Shown piece after piece: positions 27,201 to 38,559 of a stretch of DNA of 64,000 bases (positions within the stretch are counted from its first letter, which is position 1; each line of letters opens with the position of its first letter). Under the pieces are notes generated by a model. That model worked only from the letters and a program-made list of their open reading frames with translations. It did no database searches and was not told where the DNA came from. Source of the stretch: Tubiluchus corallicola (Eukaryota; Priapulida; Priapulimorpha; Priapulimorphida; Tubiluchidae); the NCBI GenBank assembly GCA_030141605.1, contig JAQGDQ010000002.1, positions 2,154,501 to 2,218,500 on the forward strand, given 5' to 3'. Made by a program: the position numbers and the translations under genes.

Positions 27201-30200
27201 GACCCCTATTCTGGGTCATACAACACATCCCACTCTGCTAGTCATCAGGGTACTACAGTATTACTTGCCACATACAGTTGCACACAACCACAAAGTATTA
27301 ACAGATTTTGAAATACTGTTTTGCTGCCAATAGCAATTTCCTACAGTCAAGGTATACATAGTTTTGGTATAGTGACTAGTATGGTGCCAGTGCCAATGGA
27401 AATTGCTAATATCTAATGTTATCAAATATTTTGATGTAGCACACATAACAAGAATTTCACGTAGTGTAACATCTGGCACACTTAATTTGAGAAGAAAATG
27501 TACTTTTCTCAGAACACTCAGTTTGCCAACATGTGCAGTCAATAAAGGGACGCTTTCTGTGTAAAAGTAAGATTTATCAGAAAGTATACCTCATTTAAAC
27601 TAGAATAGCAATAATAACCTATGAGAGTACTTGCCAATACTGGGGATGCACCGGATCTAGTTTTGCCGGTTTCGAATTGGATCCGGTTCTGGATCTACAA
27701 ATTAATGTAAACAATATTTCATTTGCTTAGCCTTTTGTTCACAAGTAATTTTAAGTGAAAACACTGCAAAAGTTTCTTTAAAGTTGGTGTAAGGCAAATC
27801 TGAACACTTGATCCGCACTTCAGTTTTTTTTATTACGTATACCGTATATAGAATAATCTCTATTTGTTGGGTTTAAAACTACCAAACTATGCTTTTACTG
27901 GAATTAGATGGCTCTGAATTTTTAGCAGACACTTTGCAGCTAAATTTCGTAAACTATCGAAAATTTCTGAAGATTTTAATATAAATCCTTTAAATTCTTT
28001 TAAAAAATAAGACTAATCAGGTAATTAACAGGGCAAAATCTGACGAACATTTCCATTACAGGGTCTTGGAACCATGAACCCGGATCCGGCACATCCCTAG
28101 ACAAAACATTTTTAAAATTAGCCTAATAAACAAATAAAATGTTCACTTACCATTATTTCTAGCAATAATTTCCTGTACTTCTGGAATTTCAACATCACAA
28201 ACTTGGTAAAACATAATCCGATATGGCGGTAGAACGTCGGGCTTAAACTTGTATTGTGCCATCTAGATTACAACAGCAATACATTGCAAATGCATAAATC
28301 GGATTTCTGTTGATCAAAATAATATAAACACTGATGTGCAACAGACCTTATATTATATTTTACGATTATTTATCTGTATTAACAGTAGAAGCTGCTTTCT
28401 TCCAAGAGCACATGAATCAAATAAAGTAAGTTTCAGTACTGAATGGAATGAAAACATTATCAAATAAAATAATTAATCTGGTCATGACATGGCATCTAAC
28501 CGGATTAGTAATTTGCAACTTTGAACATATATCCTGTTTTCAGAACATTTAGTTTTACCAAAATTTATACTCCACACAGGGATGCTTTTTGTGTAAAAAT
28601 TAAGTTCAGCAAACAGCATACATTAATTAAACTATGAAAGTTTCTGTGACTTGTCCTAAATACTTGGTCCAATAAGTAAATTTTCTGAGCTTTATTTGCA
28701 AGGTTTGACTGCACAGTGATTTACAGATGATGTCACATTGTGAAAAATTTTTGTGTTGCATCGATTAACTTTGAATAAGGATTTTAGCACAAAGATATGA
28801 AATCTTGATTAACATAAGAAAAAGAAACCCTGCTTACCTTCTTTTGTTGATCTTCCTGTGTGTCTGCTTTGTCTGTGACTACTCGTGTTTTTTCACCAAG
28901 CGCAATGTCATCCACATTCAGTCGGGCTGTTGGGGGTGCTGCTTTGCTAAGTGTTCTAGGTTTAATGTAATTGTATATACCCCTTTTACTGCCGATGGGT
29001 AAATCATCTATAGCAGAAGCTATAAGTAAAAAAAATTTTACTTCACAAGCAGTAGGTATTGTTAATGTGAGAGAAATAGCTGACTGGTTGCAGTATGTGT
29101 TCAGCATCCAAAGTTAACCTCGTCAGTAAGTCACCACCAAAAAGATTGCTTCTGTGCAGTCAGTTTCATCTGCCCCAGGTTAAGACACTTCTCCTAATTT
29201 AGCATCTTGTCTTAGAACCTTGAAATCTTCGAGGCTCTAGTCCAATCAAAACCGCTTACATTAAGTAGGTCCTGAAACTGAGCGCTGGAACACACCTTGC
29301 AGAGAGCCAAACTGTACAAAAACATTATGCACTTTTTACAGTTATGCATTTTACTTCAGACTCTTCTGCTTAATGTAAGCAGTAATAGTGACTTGGCATC
29401 TTTTTCATATGAATATATTCTTGTAAGATCAATGAAGAAGAGTGTTGTCCACATAGGAAAACTCATTGCAAACTGTTCACTTTTTGCAGTTGGAAGTAAA
29501 AGTACTTGTCTGTACTATTCACTTTTGTTGCATGTCTTGTTCTTTGCCTTGTCAAGTTGTCAATCCAAACAATATCTTCTACAAAGATGCTTTCATTTTA
29601 TAGTATTCCACAATAAACATCTTACATTATTGCCTCTACTTATCAACATTATTACCTTGTCTCACCCGGAAATCAAGTACTTGGTATTTCTTCGCAGCTA
29701 CGTCTTTACGAGGATCATAGCCAAACTTGACCCACATCGATCTCCATGGACCAGTGAGGAAATAATATGCATGCCTAGGCAGCAAGACTTTCAGGTGATT
29801 TATGTCAAAATCTGCTACTGCTTTAAGTCCATTCTTAGTCCAACATGGCCGTTGTTCAAATAACTTAAAAATAAAAAATAAGGATCAATTAAGCTTGCCA
29901 ATAAGCTATGGAACATCTAAAAATTCCCATCTATGCAAGAAGGTAGAGTCCTTGGCTCTCTTTTGGAACCTTAAAACTAGCAAACTAGGGGCAGAATGAA
30001 ATAGAACAATGACCAGGGTGACTTTCAGGTGTGGCGGGTTGGGGTAGTGCTTTTTGGAGTGCCCCACATATAAGAGCCTGCATTTTAGAAACTTTGCCGT
30101 TCTTTCTACTAATGAAAGAACAAGAATTTCCGTTATAAAATGTACTAGATTCAACTTATTATGAAAATACCGAATATTTGGATCACAGAATTTTTTTCTC

Positions 30201-33200
30201 GAATATCAGTACAAAAATCCAGTCCGGCAAACTTCAGTTGTAATTACTAAAGGTTTGGTGAACTTTTGGTATACTAAAGTTACTTTAATACTAATTGTCA
30301 CATTCAGTTAAAATTATATTTAGCAAATCGAATATTTTCCCATAATACTTATAAAAATTAATTTAAAGAGCTGGTAATAAACAGCGAACACAGCACAACA
30401 GCCGACATTTTGCTTTATGTTAGTGGATGATAACTCAAAAAATGCGATGCATTTTGGTACACAAGTCATGTCATTGCAAAATAGCATGAAGATGCTGTAC
30501 TCGCTCGTACACAACGAAATAAGTCAATGAGAGTTCGAGCTAGTAAATAATTATACTATTGAAGTTTTGCTTAAATACTGCTTTTACTGATCATACAAAG
30601 TAGTTTGAACAATTTTGGTAAAAAATTCGGCTCGGCTTCAGTCGGGTATTCCAGTTTAACTAGACACTTTATTCGGAATTCAGTTATTCAGCAAGGCCAA
30701 TCATTTGGTTAAGTTTCGGTTAAGTGGTACCCAAGCATAAAAAAATTGGCTTCGGTTCAGTTGATGAAGATGTGCCTTTGGTGCACCCCTAAACTATTCA
30801 AACAGCTATATACTGTATATTAAGTAAAAATGGTATTGTACACATTTTTCTACCTTTAGTGACCTCACATCAGCTGCATAAACCCCTGCTAGGTATTATC
30901 CTACAAAAACTTAATTTTGATATTTTTTTGCCACCTGTGAGATGAGCTACACTGAATAAGTACTTAATTATCACTTACCAACGCAAGTTTTTTATCTGAT
31001 AAAGGTGGACAAATCTTTTCAATAGATCTGTTAACTGCTGCATCGGCAGGTTTTAGAGGAATGTCATCACCGAAATTCACAAATATAGCATATGCAGATC
31101 TTCTACGCCGTGCTGAAAATAGAAAATTCTTCGAGTCATATAAATATTTGTATGCATGTGCTAGCAGATGTATGTAACTAAAATTCTTATTCACTACAAA
31201 CAACACATTCTCTAAAAATATAGAGATTATCAAGTAACTAAGCACATAATGTGGTACCAACCAGTGCAAATGAGTTCACTTGAAGGTTCATTAGCTTTAT
31301 CATCTACTGTGAATTGCTCGGCATCTTTTAGCGCTTTTCTTCCAGCTGGCTTTTTCTCTTTTATAATAGTTACATTTCTACAAGACAAAAAATTACAACT
31401 TCCACATGTTGGATTGCTAAAGGAAAGGACTCCACTTATACGAATACTATGGGAAGAGCACTATATAAGCTAATGATATGTAGAATGATCATGTTTAATT
31501 TTGTCTAATACAGCAAAATGTAGCTGTACAAAATAGCCAGTCAGAATCTACAGTGACATTGTACTTAAACCAAATAATTTTGAGCAATAAGCCTGTAACA
31601 GCTTTAATTTGTTAACTTTCACCATACAAGTTCTAGATGCATATAGGTTTAGGTTTTCTTTTGTTCTGTCACACATATTCTGAAAACTTACATTTACATG
31701 AAAATGGAAACTATTTCATACTTACTTAAAGTTGTAATCACAGGGAATGTCAAATCTGCTAAAGATGAATGGAGGTAAAAAGAGGGGAACTGACAAATTA
31801 AACCATGAGCTCCTTTCGAGTTTCCGTGGAACTATTTTGTCAATGAGTGACTCGTATCCATTTTTTTCAGTCTTTTGCATAGGAAGATACTGAAAACCCA
31901 CCATTGCTACAAAATGAAAATAACAGTAAAAATGGCATATAAAGCATAAACTCTTGTCTGGAGTTTTTGCTTCTTTTATAAAATATTGGTTGTGCCATTT
32001 AAAGCCTGTTCAACTTGTATGTATAAGGAGTGCGCAATGAGAACATTTTTTAATCATAAGCCCTTCAAAAACCTTTGGTGCAATTCTTTTCTTAATAATT
32101 CCTCATACAAGATTCTAGTTACATCTTTTGGTAGTTAGATTAGTTGTCCATTCCTGATTTCCTTGGCAACTGACTCAGTGATGCTTTTCATCTGATGCAA
32201 TTTACGTTCAAGAAAGTGCAGTTGTTTCAAATCCAGTGAGTTAATTTTAAGGCAGTCAAAATATCTCTATTATAAAGGACTATTATAGAGGACTACTACA
32301 AAGAGTTTGAGAAGCAGCTAATCATGTTGTACAAACTCCTAGTAACTCTGCATAATACACTGTAAACTACTTCTTTCACCATTGACGCATAATGTGACTT
32401 TCAGCAAACAATTTACTTTGCATTTTCTAACTAGCAACCACTTAAATGCAGTGAATCACCAGCTCAAAAGTTCTAGAAACAGTAACCTACAATATAAGTT
32501 CAGTCTATTATCATTTAGCTACTTTAATACATGCTTTTGAAAAAGTTGGCTCTGAATATCAATCGATTAGGCCGATGACAAAAAACTCGGTCGTTAATAC
32601 GATGATTTGGTGGAAAATACAATACTATTTAAACTCCAATACGATAATCAGCATTACACAAAACGGCTACCCTGGCCGAGAATTAGCAGTAGAAAAACAT
32701 GGCTGCGTCCTCATCAAAATAATGATGTTTTGACTTTTATATGATTGCCTCAGGTAAATATAAGAATGTAAAAAAATTATAAAATTCCTGGCTGGTTGTG
32801 GAAAAATAAATTACCCGTGCGATTAGATGAAAACAGAAGTATTTTTATTGTCAGCTCTACCAATTAAAATAACCATTGCCATAACCATTCAAAATTATGA
32901 AAAATTCTTAGCAGTATTATAATTCATGCCTCATACAGCACACTAAACTAAGTTTTAAACTAAAGTAGATGATCCAGTCATACACTGAAATCTGTATGTT
33001 GTGGCAACAACTCCTAGTATTTCTGCATGTAAGGTGTATGCCGGTACTGTTGAATCATCCAATGTTTGTTTGCGTTTCCGTTTTTTCACTACCCGCATCA
33101 GCAGATTTGTAGTTGAAAACCTAAAATTTCAGACAACAGTATCTGCAGTAAATGCTTAAAAACACGTTTTTATATTGCTCAGATTGGCTAATAAGCAGTC

Positions 33201-36200
33201 CGTAAAGATACATGACGGATACACATGACATAATAACAGTTATGTCAGAAAAATTTCTAATGACTAGTAAGTGTAATAAAATTCCTAGCAACCACGCCCA
33301 CACCTCAAAAGAAAGTAACATAATTCAAATCCTGAGCTATATTTAGTAATATATAACCCACCGTGTTTACTGTTAATTTTCCAGAGCAGTTTTAACTGTT
33401 ACCAAAATCATTTATTACGACACGGCTTTCTGACAATGCAAGAAGCTAGTTTAACATGCTTTTGCTCTATTAATTTCACAAGGCACAAAAGTGTGCAGGT
33501 CCCATTTTAGTACCTGCCACACTAAGAAAAGCAAATGCACCATTAAAATTGACTGAATTGTTGGTTTTCTTACAAACTTTATGTAAACTTGTAAACTTCT
33601 ACATTCTATACACATGGTTAGTTACCTATCACCATGGACAGGTTGACAAAATGGATCAGATGGACGAAAATGCAGCTTCAGTCTTTTGGTAGGCTCAGCA
33701 TAACACTAGAAAAAAGTCAGCAGAATCACTTGTTAATTAATCTTGCAGGCTTTAGCTAAAATAGTTTCTAAAAAAGTTTGCTATGTGAGCAATATTTATC
33801 ATTAATTATTATTATATATTCACATGTAAATTTTTGCTAAGTTCTCGTTGGACAAAACATTTTCAAGTAAGAAAAATAAAGACGATATCAGAGAAAAAAT
33901 TAGACCCTCTGTGGTAATGAAAGATCAACTGTTATGGGCTGCCACAGAATCACGGTGTATCACTACATGTCATAGAAGTCTTTCAGTGGGCACAAGTTGC
34001 ATCGTAAGATTTCTCAGTATTAGCATACTAGTTTGCCAAAAATGTAGTCCTAATTACCAATCAAGGGATTATTAATAAAAATGATGCCTGTCTTTTTGTG
34101 GCATTTACAAACTGCTCAACCAGGAAATATTTCAGCAAAATTTGAAAAATAAAAAAATAATTCAAGCATCACAGACAGATATTATTTATGCATGTTTCAC
34201 CATGAAGCTTTAAATCTTGACAACACTAGTCATTCATTAGGCATTTTTTAATTTTTATGTACTTTGGTCATCCTAGCAAGGCAAAGCATTCTTAAACTGG
34301 GGTACTTAGGGGTCTGAAAGAATGACCATAACATACAAGATGTGTTAGACTGTACACAAAGTAGCTCACATAAATCAATAAACATACGATCAGTATCGAA
34401 CGGAAAAGTCGTGATCATTGTTTACAAACATTGTAATGCATTACTGGGCAAACTATAACTCATACATGCTTTCAATAGGAGTCCTGTAATATTAATAATA
34501 AGTAAATAATCTGGGCGCTATTGCTTGTCACTAGGGATGGGATGTTTTGCTATTCTGGAGCTCCGGAACCAGGCTCCGATTCGGATCCACCCCAGTTTTA
34601 CTACAACTGCTTCAGATCCGATTCAGGTATGGTAAAAAAATGCTAAGCAATCTCCATAATACATGTTTTTCCAGTTCAAGGAGCACATCCGCTACCAACT
34701 AGCGCTGTAAAATTTGCGTAATTTCCTTTCTTACCAGTTTAATCTCTATAAATTTTGCAATGTGCCCTTCGTCATTTTAACACTTTTAATGAGATCATTA
34801 GGTTCCGTAAAAATCATGTACTGCATAAATTATTTGACTGACGCTAAATATTTTCAACAATGGCACAAGTTATGTGCAAGGTTTCGGTTATTGCGCTTCT
34901 AAACATAAACAATTATTTAGCACGTTTTTGAGTTTATTTTTATTTTCTAAATGCTATTAATTTAGTTCCAAATAAGAATGTGCAGTCATGAAATATGCCA
35001 CAATTTAGTGAATTCTTTGTACATTACCACTCACATTTTGCATAGTGATAGCATTGTTTTCTACAAGCTGTGTGTGTGTGTGTGTGTTTAAGTGAAACAC
35101 CAAGTGAAACTGACAGTACAATGATCAATGATCCAAAGATGGAAAACCTAATTGGAGTTAAATTACTAGATTCAGATTCCTCTGGTATTGAATATGAAGA
35201 ATGAATTAAATATTCAGTTTCGTAAACTGCAAAAATGTGAGATTCGGAAATAAGCTTCAGATTCGATAGGGACTCCAAAATTTAAGCTTTGCCCTACCCC
35301 TACTTGTCAAAAACACGATTGTCGTATTTTCGGTGCAAGTGTTACATAAATATTTTACATCACACATAAAGAAGAAGAAATGTAGGGAAGATCGCCACTA
35401 CTACAATAATGAGATAATTAAAATTTGAAATTTATTATTTCATTTTATCGATAGTTTTGTGTGACACACTTTACATCACTTTGCCACCTTACATAATTAT
35501 AACTTATGCGCTTTAAATAATGGTAGCTTTCTCCAGATTGCCTTTAGTCAGTCAAGCAGCGAAGCTATAGTCTCATATTCATGGAACAGTCGTTACTGTA
35601 CATTATACATGTTTTGTTTATATATGAGACATAAATCATGATTATATCTTATAATCCGAATAAAAATGTATTTATGCCATTCCAGTTTTTGGGTAATCTA
35701 CAACTGGAATAAGATAGCACAAATCTGACGAAAGCAAGTGATCCAGACAATTGACGCCTAACATAATGTCAATCATTTTCGTTGACTGCCCAATCAGCGT
35801 GCAAGTTATTTCGCACCCCTGCAAAGCTTAATTAACGCACGTACGTTCGGGACATTTAGCTACAGCTGCCACTAATAATGTTATGAAAAATGCTCAACTT
35901 TTCATTAGATAGTGGGAGAAACATTGGCCTGGTTCTAGATTTTGTTATTGTCAATTGAAATTGCAAGTGAAGAACAAAACAAAATGTTTTCTTTTCTGGC
36001 CAGTTTTTATAAACTTCAATGAGATTTTTACACTCAAAATTAATTCAAATGTTGTCAAAACTTATATTATACATCAATGTAATATTAGTTAATTTTATGC
36101 TATTTTTCTGGTTATAATCATGGTGAAAAGATGCCATTAGGACTTATGTAACTCGGGGCATTCAATATAAGGGTCGTCTACGAAATGGAACAATCAAATT

Positions 36201-37238
36201 TATTCCACTTCCATGGCCTAACAAATGGAAAAATACAAAAACTGAATAAATCTTGCAGAAGAGCACATGATAAGTTAATCAAGAAAAATACATCACAGCC
36301 ATGATGTTCGTATGTTCAAAGGCAAGAGAGACAATACTTTTTGTAGCTCATTTATTGTAAACCAAGGCTAACTGCTTAGTTTCTTTATTATACTTATGCC
36401 ACTGTACTTTGTAGTGCTTTCAAATTTCGTCTCTACTTTCTGTTTAAATTGAAAAGACATTTTTGGCTACTTGAAGTTAATTTCGTGCAAAAATAGCTGC
36501 TGGTCTGCAAATTTGTGTTCATGAAAAAGTGCAATCAGTTCATCTGCTGAGGAGACATTAGTTGTGACTGTCATGTTGTTTAGTTTAATTTAGTTTAGCT
36601 TAGACAGTTGTTGTCCTGCGTGAGCTGTTGTCCCGAATGTTGAGAGTGCTTACGTTACAGCAGACGGAGCGATAGACCAATATGTTTGACGTCAATTGCA
36701 TGATAACTTGACAATTGGTGGGCAAACGATTCAAAGAAGTATCACAACAGACATAACCTGAGCAGACACTAAAAGATTTTCAATAACTATCAAGTCAACC
36801 ACCATAATTTTTATCACAATTACATGATTAGACAGTTAGTGATCAATAAGAGATTAACCCTCACTTATGATTTGCACAGGAAGAATACTATGAGCTTCGC
36901 CAGATGCATTACGGTATTACGAAATGCCACTACGAAATGCGTATCGCAGTGGAGTTATTATTAAATTTAGTTAGCAAATTTTCGATTTTCAAGTGTACGT
37001 AAGAATTTTTCAGAATGCCCAATAGGTACAGAGGAACAATAAGTTTGGGAACTCTGCCTGACATCTTCACGTTCATGATTACCGTTTCAAAAATTACCTT
37101 TGCAACGGATTCATTTTCGCCTAAAGTTTTTAACATCTTTTTATGATCTTCAACTACACCAGGATAATCCACAGCAACGAATGACTTTTTCTGATGAAAA
37201 GGTATACTGGAAATACTTGAAATTACCGGGGCCGCCAT
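24276..37238 (-). CDS. GTF3C5: General transcription factor 3C polypeptide 5 (TFIIIC63 / tau95 homologue)
   Basis: This is a TFIIIC subunit. In this family the protein helps recognise the A box of tRNA and related Pol III promoters and recruits TFIIIB in the nucleus. Eleven coding exons were assembled, all in consistent phase: 37098-37238, 33626-33705, 32984-33120, 31726-31906, 31262-31377, 30979-31112, 29656-29863, 28838-29019, 28151-28262, 26836-26967, 24276-24520 (1,668 nt, 555 residues; human about 519). Family blocks in order: YPGVVED (residues 25-31), AEPTKRLKLHFRPSDP, the barrel segment ending FSRFDIPCDY, AIFVNFGDDIP, HAYYFLTGPWRSMWVKFGYD (294-313, core DNA-binding region), YQVLDFRV, LPPYRIMFYQVCDV, SERDGWC, and the acidic end METEVLDYM. 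The start is the AGCATGG at 37238; the frame open upstream has no ATG. Exon 11 adds a 24-residue internal duplication. Exon 10 is preceded by a partial copy of itself (see repeat at 26904). Confidence 0.95.
24811..26604 (+). mobile_element. Decayed pogo/Tigger-type DNA transposon, split by a second element
   Basis: The left end CAGTAAGTCCTTGCTTAACG (24811) is matched by an inverted copy at the right end (CGTCAACCGAGGATTTACTG, ending 26604), and TA flanks both ends as expected for a pogo-like TA target duplication. Sub-terminal TTAACGATGTTTC motifs repeat near both ends. About 120 bases before the inner insertion, a plus-strand frame carries QPTIDSFIKK followed by a Lys/Glu-rich tail. This resembles the PCNA-binding-type C-terminus of pogo transposases. 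The rest of the transposase is missing. It lies in the GTF3C5 intron between exons 10 and 11, in antisense orientation to the host gene. Confidence 0.75.
25567..26509 (+). mobile_element. Second pogo/Tigger-type element nested in the first
   Basis: The left terminus CAGTAGGTGCCGCTTAATAG (25567) matches the inverse of the right terminus (CTATTAAGCGGCGGCTACCG, ending 26509), with TA on both sides. Plus-strand remnants include SEKTIQNCFSH (about 26086-26118), typical of the linker near the end of Tigger-family transposases, and KQPTLKEFL (about 26189). Frames are interrupted, so it is non-autonomous. It is younger than the element at 24811-26604 because it interrupts it. Confidence 0.75.
26904..27111 (-). 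repeat. 104-bp tandem duplication spanning the 3' splice site of GTF3C5 exon 10
   Basis: Unit 26904-27007 and unit 27008-27111 are identical except for one base (A at 26950, T at 27054). Each contains about 40 bp of intron, the acceptor CACAG, and the first 60-odd bases of exon 10. The left unit continues into the complete exon (26836-26967). The right unit breaks off after GATAAGTGCAG, and a transcript using its acceptor (exon start 27071) reaches an in-frame TAG after about 26 codons. The single difference changes VCSERDGWC (left) to VCTERDGWC (right); threonine is what I recall for vertebrate GTF3C5. Confidence 0.95.
27641..28099. mobile_element. hAT-type miniature inverted-repeat element
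   Basis: Imperfect terminal inverted repeats TGGGGATGCACCGGATC (left) and TAGGGATGTGCCGGATC (inverse of the right end) bound 459 bp with no coding frame. The 8-bp flanks GCCAATAC and GACAAAAC match at six positions, consistent with a decayed hAT 8-bp target duplication. It sits in the GTF3C5 intron between exons 9 and 10, and its right end is only about 50 bp from exon 9. Confidence 0.7.
30150..30794. mobile_element. Probable hAT-type element remnant (one terminus)
   Basis: The right edge reads inward as TAGGGGTGCACCAAAGG, a hAT-like terminus, and the adjacent sequence has repeated CGGTT/TTCGGTT motifs typical of such miniature elements. AATACCGAATATTTGG near 30165 may mark the other side, but I could not find a matching inverted terminus or target duplication there. 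It lies in the intron between GTF3C5 exons 6 and 7. Confidence 0.4.
34532..35302. mobile_element. hAT-type non-autonomous element with 8-bp target duplication
   Basis: The ends TAGGGATGGGATG (left) and TAGGGGTAGGGC (inverse of right) define 771 bp. The flanks CTTGTCAC (34524-34531) and CTTGTCAA (35303-35310) agree at seven of eight positions, the signature of hAT integration. Interior motifs such as CCGATTCGGATCC and GATTCAGATTC are repeated near both ends. A (GT)n lies at about 35069-35087. No transposase frame survives. It is in GTF3C5 intron 1. Confidence 0.8.
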
Positions 37239-37391
37239 GCTTCTTTCCGATTTAGCCAGAAACTGGCAGAAAGTCAAATGATTCCAATTAGATCAGATCA
37301 ATTCAACTTAATTTTATTTGCTCGCACACCCACTTTAGAAGGCGCGAATACACTAATCCCTGGTTACCGGTGAGCAGCAGTGAGCATCAAA

Positions 37392-37450
37392 CGTTCGAGT
37401 TCGAACATTCGAATCGAATTAGACTCAGTCGAGTTTTTTCAATTCGAATC
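37392..37450. promoter_or_regulatory. Cluster of TTCGA cores upstream of GTF3C5
   Basis: Four TTCGA/TCGAA cores, including GTTCGAAC and two ATTCGAATC, fall in 59 bp located 150-210 bp upstream of the GTF3C5 start codon. TTCGA is the invariant heart of the Pol III B box (GGTTCGANNCC), the sequence that TFIIIC binds, though none of these matches the full consensus. An equally simple reading is a fragment of a hAT-type miniature element, whose interiors are often rich in such motifs. Confidence 0.25.
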
Positions 37451-37723
37451 TAATCAATTATTCACCATTTCACTTCTACATAGTAGTAGTGGTCGTAGTT
37501 GTTGTAGTATAATCTTAATTTAAAAAATATTGACCATCATAATAAAAAAGACAGACAATCAGTGTCAGTTCATACAAAAGCATATACTGTTCTGCGCAAA
37601 TGCGTCTGGTGCAAGCTAAACTATAAATGCAAACTAGAAATTCAAAAATAAAACATAAACTACAAACACACAAAGCATTATGATATGATAAAATTACACA
37701 CATTGTTTTTCTCTTTTCTAATA

Positions 37724-37835
37724 CACACACTTTCATGCCCGCACGCGCCCATCCATCCTTCCACGCGCACACATGTGCAAGTGCGTGCGCACACAAACAC
37801 ACACACATATACACACCCTCTTACAGACACACACA
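37724..37835. repeat. Imperfect (CA)n tract
   Basis: CA-rich sequence interrupted by CG and TA steps, with repeated ACACAC runs. It directly follows, in the minus sense, the end of the LINE fragment at 37850 and may be its 3' tail. The short minus-strand Cys/Val-rich frames here are repeat artefacts. Confidence 0.7.
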
Positions 37836-37849
37836 TACACACCATATTA

Positions 37850-38340
37850 TAGTCTAGGATAAATGAAATCATGTTTGAGTGAATATCATCATGTTCGTGT
37901 GTCGGATATTCAAAACGGGTCATTAAATGTTGTTTTAATTTACACATGAATAATGATAAAGAGCTGCTGTGTATTAGTGATGTCGATAATGAATTCCAAA
38001 GTTGTACTGCATGCTTAGTAATGGAATTCTTTCCATATTAATTGTTCGTTCTAATGTTTCTTAAATTTAGTGTTCTGTTATTCATACTGGGGTTTTGAAG
38101 AAGATAGAGCTTATTGTTTTTGAAAGGAGAATTAAAATAATGCTGATATATTTATTGAGAAACAGGAGAGTTTGATAATCTCTGTGGGCTGCCAATATGG
38201 GGATTTTCATGGAGTTTCTTAAAGAGTGGCAGAATATTTATTTGTATTGTGAGATTCAAAGAATGACCATTAACTAATCGTAAAGCATAGTTTTGAAGCA
38301 CATTTAATTTGATTCTCTTTTCACTTTTTGGAACAGTATG
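37850..38340 (-). mobile_element. Decayed LINE, C-terminal part of the reverse transcriptase ORF
   Basis: Minus-strand translation gives LNVLQNYALRLVNG and LPLFKKLHENPH. After a short gap come RNIRTNN, one stop, then YGKNSITKHAVQLWNSLSTS and SLSLFMCKLKQHLM. The pattern of an LWNSL block followed by an FK-LK-L block is the standard ending of many CR1/L2/jockey-type LINE proteins. Two stop codons and a probable shift mark it as dead. Confidence 0.65.
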
Positions 38341-38348
38341 CAGGCATT

Positions 38349-38365
38349 GGGGGGGGGGGGGGGGG
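38349..38365 (+). repeat. Run of 17 guanines
   Basis: An uninterrupted 17-base G homopolymer separating the two LINE fragments on the minus strand (poly-C in their sense). Prone to G-quadruplex formation and to sequencing error in length. Confidence 0.9.
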
Positions 38366-38559
38366 TGTTACATTAATAGTTACTGCTTTTTTGTCAATTG
38401 TCATAGGTTAATGTACATTATCAGTATTTACTTCAATATCAAGAACTTATTGCATTATCAATAATTGTAACATGAGTGTAAAGAAGATAAAGCTTGTATA
38501 ATTTTCTCGCTTTCATAATGATTCATTGCTAACTATAAATGTGGGCGTGTGATACCACT

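Noticed and set aside
29297-29863. 188-codon plus-strand open frame
   Set aside because: It is antisense to GTF3C5 exon 7, whose conserved protein sequence explains the conservation.
29980-30010. Left terminus of a hAT element (TAGGGGCAG)
   Set aside because: Beyond the first six bases it does not match the right terminus at 30794, and the flanks share no 8-bp duplication.
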